DNA of 41,484 bases from Saprospirales bacterium GYS_P2D (GTDB lineage Bacteria > Bacteroidota > Bacteroidia > Chitinophagales > Saprospiraceae), in NCBI GenBank assembly GCA_009833045.1, contig WUUP01000015.1, forward strand, positions 1-41,484, read 5' to 3'. Position numbers and translations under genes: made by a program. Position 1 is the first letter of the stretch. Every line of letters starts with the position of its first letter. Shown here in pieces: positions 16,437 to 24,941 of the stretch. The notes beneath the pieces are model-generated. The model did no database searches and was not told the DNA's origin. It saw only the letters and a list, made by a program, of their open reading frames with translations.

Positions 16437-17159
16437 TTACTTGAATACCTTATTCTTAGCCATTACGTCAACAAGTGCGATAGAAGCATCTTCCATCTTG
16501 TTAACGATTCCATCGATTTTAGATACGATATAGTTGTAAAAAATTTGAAGAATGATCGCCACGATAAGACCGAATACAGTAGTCAATAGGGCTACCTTAA
16601 TACCCCCTGCCACTACTGACGGAGAAAGGTCACCTACTGCCTCGATCATATCAAAGGCTTGAATCATACCGATAACCGTACCCATGAATCCAAGCATCGG
16701 TGCGATAGCGATAAATAGTGAGATCCAAACTAACCCTTTCTCAAGTAGACCCATCTGTACAGATCCGTAAGAAACGATAGCTTTTTCTACAGCCTCAGGT
16801 CCGTCACCTGCATTTCTCAATCCTTCATAAAGAACGCTCGCAGTAGGACCAGGAGTAGACTTAGCTACTTCCATCGCTCCAGCCACATCGCCTTCAGCCA
16901 ATCTTTCATCTATTCGGTTTAGAAGCTTATCAGTGTTAGTTGTTGCGATATTGAGTGTGATGATTCTTTCTATACAGAATGCAAGACCCAAGATCAAACA
17001 AATCAATACGAGACTCATGAATTTCCAGTCCCCTTCAATAAACTTCTCTTTAAGTACTTGGAATCCTGATGGTGCAGCAGCATCCTGTGCCAACAAGTCA
17101 AATGCTCCAAAGTATGAAGCACACACAAATACTAATGCCAGAGCAATAACTTTACGCAT
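16437..17159 (-). CDS. exbB: MotA/TolQ/ExbB proton channel protein
   Basis: This inner-membrane protein of about 240 residues starts with a cleavable-looking hydrophobic segment ending near 'LLAQDAAA'. TM1 lies at about 50-68, a cytoplasmic domain at about 70-135, and two long TM helices follow, with 'IAPMLGFMGTVIGMIQAF' and 'ALLTTVFGLIVAIILQIFYN'. This is the standard ExbB layout. It is the first gene of the exbB-membrane protein-exbD-exbD operon. I use the ATG at 17159; an upstream TTG at 17165 adds two residues. The 301-bp gap upstream must hold the promoter, but I saw no exact TAnnTTTG box there. Confidence 0.93.
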   Translation of the reverse strand: MRKVIALALVFVCASYFGAFDLLAQDAAAPSGFQVLKEKFIEGDWKFMSLVLICLILGLAFCIERIITLNIATTNTDKLLNRIDERLAEGDVAGAMEVAKSTPGPTASVLYEGLRNAGDGPEAVEKAIVSYGSVQMGLLEKGLVWISLFIAIAPMLGFMGTVIGMIQAFDMIEAVGDLSPSVVAGGIKVALLTTVFGLIVAIILQIFYNYIVSKIDGIVNKMEDASIALVDVMAKNKVFK

Positions 17160-17460
17160 GGTCAATTAATTTTTATTCAATTTAACAGTTATTAAAATTC
17201 GTCTTTACGAGCTAAAAATAGAAAGTTTTATCAAAGTAACTTTAATGAGCAAACTATTTTTTCAAACTCGATAAGAGCCCAATATTATAAAACTGAATTC
17301 ACTTTTAGGTAATGATTGAAATGCTAATATCTCATTGATATAGATGCAGTTATCAACTATTTTGGTGAGAGAAGTACTTATTTTTTTGTATTCAGCTTGA
17401 TATCAGCTACTTACAGTTGTGATTCTGTGTTAATATGACACTTAAACAAATACAGAAAAA
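17160..17460. other. Intergenic region upstream of exbB
   Basis: This AT-rich 301-bp gap lies between exbB and the 3' end of the large T9SS protein gene. A weak 6-bp hairpin (ACAGAA...TTCTGT, 17452-17469) overlaps the stop of the latter and may help termination. No further gene, RNA or repeat was seen. Confidence 0.5.
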
Positions 17461-20400
17461 TTATTCTGTTAAGATCATTCTCTCTGTCAAGCTCTGATCT
17501 CCGACCTGTAGTGAATAATAATAGACCCCACTCGATCCTATGTCATCTGCACTGATGACGACCACATGATCTCCAGCGGTATAAAATCCTTTTTTCTGAA
17601 ATACCTGCTGGCCATAAATGTCATAAACTATCACACTCACATCCTCAGCGGATCTACTAATCGAAAACTCTATCGAAGTGCTTAAATTAAATGGATTGGG
17701 GCTGTTTTGCTTTAGCAATATTTCTATAGGAAGACCTTTCTCAGTAGTAAGCTCAACTGATAAGGACTCTGTATATCCATCCATATAATCGACTTTGAGT
17801 TTCATATCTGACAATATAGCCTGGAGCTCTGCATCAGTGATATCATCTGAGACATAGAAGACTAAGTCCGCAGAAGATATGCTAATGAAGAGATCATCAT
17901 ATTGATAAATATGATCACCAGAAATAGTCAATCCAGCTGGAACCTGTCCACTGACAGCCACTACTTCTTTGTCTGATATAGATATAGTTATTCCATTCTT
18001 TTCATCTTGAGGCTTTTCGTCAAATGCGAACAATGTTTCAGTAGTTCTTACTTTTGATCTTATATTACTCTTTGCTTGGAATACGTCACCAATCTTATAC
18101 GCACCATAGGCATGATGTATATCTCCAAGCATAGCATAAGAAAACTCGTCTCCTATTACTAACTCTCCCGCCTGTGACTGATCACGGTCAAAGAATCTCC
18201 AAGTATCCCCATGAGTAAATTCATTAGTGATACCGAGTACTAATTTATTTAGTTCAGCTAAATCTAATATAGTCACTCTACCGTCACCATTGACATCCGC
18301 TGCGGCTGCTTGCAGAGGACTCAATTCTTTTAACCCTAATATATAGGACTGCATCATATGTGCATCAAGAGCAGTGATCCCTGATAGGGGACTTTTATCA
18401 GCATAGCTCAGCCCTACTGTATATCCTGAGGCTGAAATAGCATCCGCTGTCCAACTACCTGATGCATCAGTCATGATATCATGACCCAGAGTACTACTAC
18501 TGAATGATATAAGTACATCCGACATCGGCGTATCTGAGTATCCCTGATACACCGTACCACTTACTGCCGCATGAGATATCGTATCCTCATACACTTTGAT
18601 CCACTGATCGTAGTAACGAGCGTGATCATAGCTATCCTTATTGCACCAGTCGATGACCTCCCAGGTCCTCAAAACCTTATGACATATACCCGCTTCGATA
18701 CTATTCTCTACGTAGTAGATCTCATCAGAATAAGAGGTCCCGATAAGCTCACATATACCATCTTCTATCCATGGTATCCCGGTGATCTCCGGGAGGCGAT
18801 CGGTTTCCTCACATCCGTAGACTTGGACCGTCTCGGCAGGCCACTCTATATAGTAATCCTCAAAAGCGATAGTCGACGACACGTGTATCTCCTGTACACA
18901 AGAATCAATCGTCTGACCAGCAGCATCCTGTAGATATATATGTCGATATAGGATACCAAGGCCACACTCATTGAGAGCTTCATCTATCCGCTGATCTATG
19001 ATATAATCTTCGCAGGCGGGTACTGAGTGGTGCGGATCCGGATCTGTACCGAGCTCGACACCATCTATGGCTGGGGCGCCAAATAATGCATCCCAATCAG
19101 AAGAGTAGATATCCGTATCACAAGTAACATATCTTGTCTCAGGACAAGTCAAAACAGGCAGCTGCTTATTTTGGACATCCACTACGACCATACATTCACT
19201 CCAATTGTCAAAGCCATCGTATACCCGTAAGACCACCATCACCTCGGAACCTACCTCTGCACAGCAGAAGTCAACGAAGTCTGCCAAAATGGTATCCTGA
19301 TCAGTACAGCTGACTTCCATTTTTCGCACCTCAAATCGCAAAGGGCCGCATACATCATAGCTATCTACATCCAGATCTGCTGCATATAGTCTCGCCTGAG
19401 CGCCGCTGAGTGATATTACTGTGTGCTCGAGACATACCGCCGTTGGCACTTGCTCATCTATCACTTTGACGACCATGGTATCGCTGCTGGCATTGAGACA
19501 TTCATCATAGGCAGTATATACTATCTCATGGACGCCCGGCTCAAGGGTGGCTACACCTTGTTCGATTTTCACTGCTTTATTCAGCGAATGATGTGTGATC
19601 TTGATATCATCACTACAGTCATCATAGACATCTGGTGCTGGCAGGAGTATCTGTGCTGCGCACTCATAGCTATTAGTCCTGACAGTGAGCGCTGGGCGTG
19701 TCAAATGTATATGAGGAGCAGTAGTATCTCTGAACTCAATAAGCTGAGGAAAGGATACACTATTATCTATATCATAGCAGAGACCATCACTGATCTTCCA
19801 CCTGCGGAGGATCTTTCTGTAGCATCCTTGATCGAGGAGCACTACGTCTTCGTGGGATAGCTTGAGGTGACAGTGATTATCTCCTATCGTGTCCAGTCGC
19901 ACACCATCTATCATAGGTGCACCGAGATCAGGATATTTAGCATTAAAAAGTGAACAGTCTATAATCGTATCTTTAGGAAAGGTGATCCTATCTGCATCTA
20001 CGAGCTCTGTAAGATCTGGGCGTCTATAAGATAATGTCTGAATACAGGGCTCTGAAGCATTTCCTGCTATATCTACTGCAGTGTAACTGTAGATCAAGTC
20101 GGTGATAATCTCTCCTTCGTCGCAATAATGAATCTCATCTACCTTAGTGATTTTCCAATCTATCTCCCGACATTCATTATTGACTATGGGTCGGTAGCTG
20201 GATATCTGATCAAAGCAGTCAAAGGTGTAATCTTCACATTGGATGATAGGCGCTTGCTTATCCTCCAGTAATATATCTGCTGTACAGCAAAAATCTTGAG
20301 GAATAAAGCAAATATCATATTGGATACGCTGTCCTATGTGCTGTATGAATTCTTCATCTGGGATCTCTATCCCTCCTTGGTCCCTTAATATTATATCGTA

Positions 20401-22029
20401 CTGATAAGTACAGGCGATCATATTATATTCATAAATCACATCATATAATAAATCGACCTTACAAGATGGATCTACTGAATAATTAATATCTACGCATCTA
20501 AAATTTTCCCTACTAAGCTCCTCGACAACAATACTAAATCTACACTGCGAGATATTACCATATAGATCAGAAGCCTCATATACCACCTCATACTGGCCCG
20601 CACCCAGGACATCTCCAGGCTTTGGACCCTGCACCTGAGTCAGCATGATCTCTGTACAGTTACTATTGACAGATGGCACCGACCACTCTGCCTCTACCTC
20701 ACACTCCCCATCAGGAGAGACGATGAAAGTGATGTCGTCTAAACAATTAAACTCAGGAGCAGGTATGGCATCAGCGAAAAGTCTAATGGTATCTCTCGTG
20801 AGATTAGCGCAGTCATCTTCGACTTCGTAGACTATATAGCCATCCGCTTCTGTGAGCTTTATTTCTTTTTGGGCATCCCCCAGGTATTTTCCATTATGAT
20901 CGTACAGGCTGGCAGTCACTTTGGGCTTAGCGGAGCAGTCATCTGCGACATCTATCTTAGGCAACTTACCAATGAAATAACAATCCAGCTGTCTGGTAAG
21001 TGGTATATCTTCTAATTCAGTTAAGATTTCGGGCGCTACATTATCCGCTTCTATAGTGATGAGCATCTCCGATCTATAGCTCAGTCCACAGTCATTTTGA
21101 CCCGTCCAGTGATACATCAGCTGCATGTCTTCGCAGTAGTCATCCTGTATGGTATCTATACCTGTATCGAGAAATGATACATTCTCCATATTGACTATAA
21201 AGTCTATATGTTCTGGAAGTGCATCCCCACAAGAATAGACAGCACTGAGCGAACCAAAATCAACCTGAATATCAGGCTTGTCTTGATCATCGACCTCCAA
21301 TATCACAGGGAAAGAACACTCTCTCAATATAGGATACTGCAGACCATCATTGACATAGACGGTGAGTTCTACTTCTGTATCTGAGGTCAGTATTGAGCCC
21401 GGCTTAGGATATTGGCGCACGGATACCTTTCCATTTGTATAGTTGCAGGTATCGGCATAGGTGATACGATCTGTATAGTCTGGGATAATATATTCGCAAG
21501 CCTGCTGATCTAAAAATACAGTATCAAGATCTGGACAAGCTATCTCAAATACACACTCTGATGGTCTACAAAGGCCACTCGGTGTAGCCCCTATATCCAT
21601 AAATATTTCACCAACAGTATCATTGCAGACCATTAGCTCGAGGAGTCCTCCAGGGGGGACATTTGACATATCAACGTAGTATCTACTCGGTAGATCACCT
21701 GATATTTGTGGATATTCTTGACAGTTATAGGGATTATAGAGATCAAAAATATCTCTATATGGATTTTCAGAATTTACGATGATCCCAACACATGAGTAGG
21801 CTTCTCGGAGATCATTTTCGAGGTACACTCTCATGATCTGACAGGTCTCCCCATCAGGTATGGTGGCACACTGGCAGTCTTCTGTAGGCACACCGATGCT
21901 GCTCAGACCAGAGGACAGGCCTAACACCACAGGCTCTCCGCAAGACCGAAAGTCTTGTGCATGGAGCGTTGATACAACTATACATAGCAGTATCAGGGTG
22001 ATATAATATCTGCAAGGATACGTCTTCAT
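17461..22029 (-). CDS. Large secreted protein with T9SS type A sorting domain and dockerin-like segment
   Basis: This 1,522-residue protein begins with a signal peptide (1 to about 24, ending 'TLHAQ'). Most of it is Cys-containing β-sandwich repeats of the HYR/Ig-like kind with recurring 'DDCS', 'YTAYDECLN' and 'DTTAP' phrases, seen in many Saprospira-type surface proteins. At about 1153-1235 lies a carboxypeptidase-regulatory/SdrD-B-like domain, then a dockerin-like calcium motif 'DVNGDGRVTILDLAELN' near 1246. The last 80 residues are a T9SS type A sorting domain, with 'NSPNPFNLSTSIEFSI', 'VYDIYGQQV', 'SGVYYYSL' and terminal 'ERMILTE'. It would be secreted across the outer membrane and anchored or released. 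The ligand is unknown. It is monocistronic by position. Confidence 0.9.
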   Translation of the reverse strand: MKTYPCRYYITLILLCIVVSTLHAQDFRSCGEPVVLGLSSGLSSIGVPTEDCQCATIPDGETCQIMRVYLENDLREAYSCVGIIVNSENPYRDIFDLYNPYNCQEYPQISGDLPSRYYVDMSNVPPGGLLELMVCNDTVGEIFMDIGATPSGLCRPSECVFEIACPDLDTVFLDQQACEYIIPDYTDRITYADTCNYTNGKVSVRQYPKPGSILTSDTEVELTVYVNDGLQYPILRECSFPVILEVDDQDKPDIQVDFGSLSAVYSCGDALPEHIDFIVNMENVSFLDTGIDTIQDDYCEDMQLMYHWTGQNDCGLSYRSEMLITIEADNVAPEILTELEDIPLTRQLDCYFIGKLPKIDVADDCSAKPKVTASLYDHNGKYLGDAQKEIKLTEADGYIVYEVEDDCANLTRDTIRLFADAIPAPEFNCLDDITFIVSPDGECEVEAEWSVPSVNSNCTEIMLTQVQGPKPGDVLGAGQYEVVYEASDLYGNISQCRFSIVVEELSRENFRCVDINYSVDPSCKVDLLYDVIYEYNMIACTYQYDIILRDQGGIEIPDEEFIQHIGQRIQYDICFIPQDFCCTADILLEDKQAPIIQCEDYTFDCFDQISSYRPIVNNECREIDWKITKVDEIHYCDEGEIITDLIYSYTAVDIAGNASEPCIQTLSYRRPDLTELVDADRITFPKDTIIDCSLFNAKYPDLGAPMIDGVRLDTIGDNHCHLKLSHEDVVLLDQGCYRKILRRWKISDGLCYDIDNSVSFPQLIEFRDTTAPHIHLTRPALTVRTNSYECAAQILLPAPDVYDDCSDDIKITHHSLNKAVKIEQGVATLEPGVHEIVYTAYDECLNASSDTMVVKVIDEQVPTAVCLEHTVISLSGAQARLYAADLDVDSYDVCGPLRFEVRKMEVSCTDQDTILADFVDFCCAEVGSEVMVVLRVYDGFDNWSECMVVVDVQNKQLPVLTCPETRYVTCDTDIYSSDWDALFGAPAIDGVELGTDPDPHHSVPACEDYIIDQRIDEALNECGLGILYRHIYLQDAAGQTIDSCVQEIHVSSTIAFEDYYIEWPAETVQVYGCEETDRLPEITGIPWIEDGICELIGTSYSDEIYYVENSIEAGICHKVLRTWEVIDWCNKDSYDHARYYDQWIKVYEDTISHAAVSGTVYQGYSDTPMSDVLISFSSSTLGHDIMTDASGSWTADAISASGYTVGLSYADKSPLSGITALDAHMMQSYILGLKELSPLQAAAADVNGDGRVTILDLAELNKLVLGITNEFTHGDTWRFFDRDQSQAGELVIGDEFSYAMLGDIHHAYGAYKIGDVFQAKSNIRSKVRTTETLFAFDEKPQDEKNGITISISDKEVVAVSGQVPAGLTISGDHIYQYDDLFISISSADLVFYVSDDITDAELQAILSDMKLKVDYMDGYTESLSVELTTEKGLPIEILLKQNSPNPFNLSTSIEFSISRSAEDVSVIVYDIYGQQVFQKKGFYTAGDHVVVISADDIGSSGVYYYSLQVGDQSLTERMILTE

Positions 22030-22230
22030 TTTAAGCAGATGTCCAGTGTATTACAAAGGGTGTTACGAAAAAATACTAATACATGGATCTACTACTATCC
22101 CCAGTAACAAGAAGGTATTAACAACACAAATATATAAAAAAATAATATATGTAAGAATATCATACTACATTAGTGATCAAAATAGTGTAGCTGTGTCAAT
22201 GTCATATAGCGAAGTAGAGTAATATCATCC

Positions 22231-23403
22231 ATGCAGGCACTGATGACATTCAGTCAAATATGTTTCTTTCTCATAATCAGTTCATTGGGTACGATCCTGA
22301 TAGCACAAGAAGACTGTGAGACCACTGCTCTACCCTCCTTTCAAACTCCAAAAGAGACCTACCTCAAAAACAATCAAACTCTCACTCCTCTCGGAGTACA
22401 CTTGGTGATAGATTATTACACCTACGAGGATTTTCATCGGGACGAAGACTCCATAATGAATTGGGTGACTCAGATGTTTGCTAAGACACAGGAGATCTAT
22501 GAGACCCGTGGTATCTCACTGACTATATCACATGTGGATATCCACACTGAGATGGATACATTTTATGGTAGCTGGAGTCTGAGGACTAATCTGGAACTGC
22601 TTGGCTATAGCCTCCAAGACGATATCATAGGTGATCTCAGTCAGCTCGTGACGACCAAAAATCTCGGAGGAGGTCGTGCCTATATCACTAATCTCTGCGC
22701 CTCTTATGACCCTGTATCTCACGGGGGTATGTACTCAGTGATCTCAGGACTAAGCAAAGAGATCGTAATAGAAAATGACTTCAACTGGAACATTTATCTT
22801 ATGGCCCACGAGCTCGGACACCTCATGGGATCATCACATACACATAGCTGCTCATGGGGACCTAATCACGATCAACCGCTCGACAACTGTTTTTATGATA
22901 GTGGAGAATGCGGAGATATGATTACGGATGACATATTTGGCACGATCATGAGCTACTGTTATCGCTATGATGAGTTAGCTTTCGCAAATGGTATCGCCAA
23001 TCATCCAGCACAGCGCATGATCACTAATATCGTCAATGCCGAGAGCTGCCTGTACTACTACTCACCCTGTACTGCCGGCTCCAGCTGTGATGATCAAAAT
23101 GACTGCACTACTCAAGATACCTATACCCCTGACTGCGAATGCATAGGCACCCTGATAGATCATAATGAAAATGATATCTGTGATCTGGATGAAGACTGCG
23201 AAAATAGTCTCTACATCAGCGCACTGCATGATACACTCAAAAACATAAGCTTAGCTAAAAACCATATCATCAGTGATGCCTGCGCCAGCAGTCAAAGCGA
23301 AACCATATTCAGCGCTGGCCAGACTATAGAAATGATGGGTGGATTTGAGATACCCGCAGGAGCATCATTTGAGGCTCACATGACAGGCTGCGATCGAGAA
23401 TAA
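22231..23403 (+). CDS. Secreted reprolysin-like zinc metalloprotease with Gly-Cys C-terminal domain
   Basis: This 390-residue protein has a signal peptide (about 1-25). The catalytic domain has zinc motif 'HELGHLMGSSH' (H193, E194, H197, H203) and Met-turn 'TIMSYC' (M240), the metzincin pattern of the M12B/reprolysin group. A Cys-rich, Asp/Asn-rich linker (about 278-325, 'CDDQNDCTTQDTYTPDCECIG') probably binds calcium. The last 60 residues form a small β domain ending 'HMTGCDRE'. Comparable ends occur on the two giant proteins in this window, and I recall NCBI naming such ends '3-coathanger stack' or GCX_COOH. No T9SS-A signal is visible. No propeptide cysteine switch was identified. It is divergent from the 1,522-residue protein gene. 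Confidence 0.9.
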   Translation: MQALMTFSQICFFLIISSLGTILIAQEDCETTALPSFQTPKETYLKNNQTLTPLGVHLVIDYYTYEDFHRDEDSIMNWVTQMFAKTQEIYETRGISLTISHVDIHTEMDTFYGSWSLRTNLELLGYSLQDDIIGDLSQLVTTKNLGGGRAYITNLCASYDPVSHGGMYSVISGLSKEIVIENDFNWNIYLMAHELGHLMGSSHTHSCSWGPNHDQPLDNCFYDSGECGDMITDDIFGTIMSYCYRYDELAFANGIANHPAQRMITNIVNAESCLYYYSPCTAGSSCDDQNDCTTQDTYTPDCECIGTLIDHNENDICDLDEDCENSLYISALHDTLKNISLAKNHIISDACASSQSETIFSAGQTIEMMGGFEIPAGASFEAHMTGCDRE

Positions 23404-23413
23404 AAAAAGCTGT

Positions 23414-23459
23414 TCGCCTATTATTTACCAATTAACAATAAGGGTAATTAAATAGGCGA
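23414..23459. terminator. Possible hairpin terminator between convergent genes
   Basis: TCGCCTATT (23414-23422) pairs with AATAGGCGA (23451-23459), with an inner TTACC/GGTAA stem. It lies after the protease gene and overlaps the 3' end of the small minus-strand membrane gene. There is no good T-tract, so function is uncertain. Confidence 0.4.
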
Positions 23460-23703
23460 CTAAGACTCCTGTCAGAGCACCACAAGGCAGATCCGCATTA
23501 GTCATCTCATACTGAAAAAAAGTCAATGAAATCAGGAGTACTAAGAGCATCACTATCCATGTGATCATGGTGTATTTGAGCAGTTGAGACTGAAAGATCG
23601 GGAAGTAAAGTCCGAATAGCATGAATCCCTTGGCATCTTTATTGTTCATATCTTCCACAATCCGATATATTTGAGTACAGTAAATAATACCTGCAAGATA
23701 CAT
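23425..23703 (-). CDS. Small membrane protein, start codon overlapping the exosortase gene
   Basis: This reading frame of about 92 residues has three hydrophobic segments and ends 'LITLIVNW'. I do not recognise the family. The frame stays open to 23802, but that would run over the exosortase N-terminus. The ATG at 23703 shares the palindrome CATG with the exosortase ATG at 23702, giving back-to-back starts with no intergenic space. A shorter start at 23649 (74 residues, 'MNNKDAKGFMLF') would leave 52 bp for a promoter and may be the true one. Its balanced composition and plausible TM pattern favour a real gene, but it could be chance. Confidence 0.5.
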   Translation of the reverse strand: MYLAGIIYCTQIYRIVEDMNNKDAKGFMLFGLYFPIFQSQLLKYTMITWIVMLLVLLISLTFFQYEMTNADLPCGALTGVLVAYLITLIVNW

Positions 23704-24247
23704 GGCTAAAAAGAAAGCTCCAAAAAAAGAAAACAACTTTAGTGAGGAGCTCCGAATGAGATTACCCGTATTGAAGTTCATCGGTGGCTTCATCATCTTC
23801 ACAGTAGTGTTTTATTTGATCACTAATGCAGACTGGTTTGAATCAGTCCGAACGCCATTAGTCGGAATCTATAGCACCTTAGCCAGTGTGGTATTAAACA
23901 TCTTTGGGTATGGCACTTCTGCAGTAGGATCAGTACTCAGATCTGCCGATTTCTCTGTCAATATCAAAGAAGGCTGTGATGCCGTCATACCTACCGTGTT
24001 ATTTATTACCGCCGTTTTAGTGTTTCCTACCTCTTGGAATCATAAACTAAAAGGAATACTCATAGGAGTACCACTTTTATTCGCAGTGAATCTCCTGCGC
24101 ATCATCACTCTCTATCTGACTGGTCTCTATCAGCCAGATTTATTTGACTTCATGCATGTTGAGTTTTGGCAGGTCTTATTTATAGTTTTCACCGTCTTAC
24201 TATTCATCAGATGGCTCAAAGGGACTAATCCAATCCAAACTGCATGA
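23702..24247 (+). CDS. Exosortase/archaeosortase family transpeptidase
   Basis: This 181-residue polytopic inner-membrane protein has about five TM segments after a Lys-rich start. The three family catalytic residues are present: Cys92 in 'KEGCDAV', Arg133 in 'NLLRII' and His152 in 'DFMHVEFWQ'. Exosortases cleave C-terminal sorting signals (motif, TM, basic tail) and often accompany surface polysaccharide export. The protein is short, like the compact Bacteroidota types; I cannot assign the subtype. The next gene overlaps by 4 nt (ATGA), so its product is probably the dedicated partner. No protein in the window carries a classical motif-TM-Arg tail, so its substrate is not evident here. Confidence 0.88.
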   Translation: MAKKKAPKKENNFSEELRMRLPVLKFIGGFIIFTVVFYLITNADWFESVRTPLVGIYSTLASVVLNIFGYGTSAVGSVLRSADFSVNIKEGCDAVIPTVLFITAVLVFPTSWNHKLKGILIGVPLLFAVNLLRIITLYLTGLYQPDLFDFMHVEFWQVLFIVFTVLLFIRWLKGTNPIQTA

Positions 24248-24843
24248 AACTAAATAACATCACCAAATTCTTCTTGATATTCGCAGCGTGCTATTTTTCG
24301 CTGTATGCTTTGCACAAGGTAGATTTTGTGAGAAATATTCACAATCGAGTATTCATCACAGGTGAGCAGTTCGCTTTTAATCTCTTCCACAATAAGCTGA
24401 AGACAGACTTTGATGTTTACAAAAGAATCGAAGGAGTGCCCTATACTCCCGAGCTCTATGATTATAGTATCAGAATCTTTGATAAAAAGGATAGGAATCC
24501 AAGATCTCAGGGTTTGAGCGTGCTCAACGCCAGCTTGGATAAAACTTCCATTGCTCCTCTATTACTATTCTTTTCGCTACTGATAGCTACTCCTCGGAGA
24601 TGGCAAACTAAGATATGGATTGGCCTTTTGGGAATGTTCTTAATATTCATTCTGATCGCCTTGAAGTACTCATTCATGTTTAGCGAGAATCTCGATGGCT
24701 ATCCGCCGAGTGGATTATGGGGGCTACTGACCAAGAGCTTTGGAGGAGCATTCAGAAGTCAAGAATATTTACTCCTCAATGTCATCTTTATCTGGGTATT
24801 AAGTGCCCTAAGGATACAGGATGTTAAATGGTTTTTGAAGTAA
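24244..24843 (+). CDS. Putative exosortase-associated membrane protein
   Basis: This 199-residue membrane protein begins with one TM segment (about 8-24). A soluble, probably periplasmic part (about 25-105, 'EGVPYTPELYDYSIRIFDKKDRN') follows, then three further hydrophobic segments. No named domain was recognised. It overlaps the exosortase stop by 4 nt, which argues for translational coupling and a joint function, as with the associated proteins known for other Bacteroidota exosortases. A terminator follows, so the two genes form a self-contained operon. Confidence 0.8.
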   Translation: MKLNNITKFFLIFAACYFSLYALHKVDFVRNIHNRVFITGEQFAFNLFHNKLKTDFDVYKRIEGVPYTPELYDYSIRIFDKKDRNPRSQGLSVLNASLDKTSIAPLLLFFSLLIATPRRWQTKIWIGLLGMFLIFILIALKYSFMFSENLDGYPPSGLWGLLTKSFGGAFRSQEYLLLNVIFIWVLSALRIQDVKWFLK

Positions 24844-24863
24844 AAGCAAAGCCCAAAAAGAAG

Positions 24864-24892
24864 AAAAGGAGCACTATTCAGCACTCCTTTTT
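24864..24892. terminator. Terminator between the exosortase operon and the giant repeat protein gene
   Basis: AAAAGGAG (24864-24871) pairs with CTCCTTTT (24884-24891), followed by T on the plus strand. It lies between convergent genes, so it may act in both directions. Confidence 0.65.
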
Positions 24893-24941
24893 CAATCAAA
24901 TCAACCAAATTCTATACTACTACTAAAATTCTTATTTCTCT

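Noticed and set aside
17452-17469. Hairpin ACAGAA/TTCTGT as a terminator of the large T9SS protein gene
   Set aside because: The stem is only 6 bp of AT-rich sequence; it is mentioned with the intergenic region but not called on its own.
23425-23802. Full 125-residue version of the small minus-strand membrane frame
   Set aside because: Its first 33 codons lie over the exosortase coding region and read as basic/aromatic shadow sequence; a start at 23703 or 23649 is more credible.
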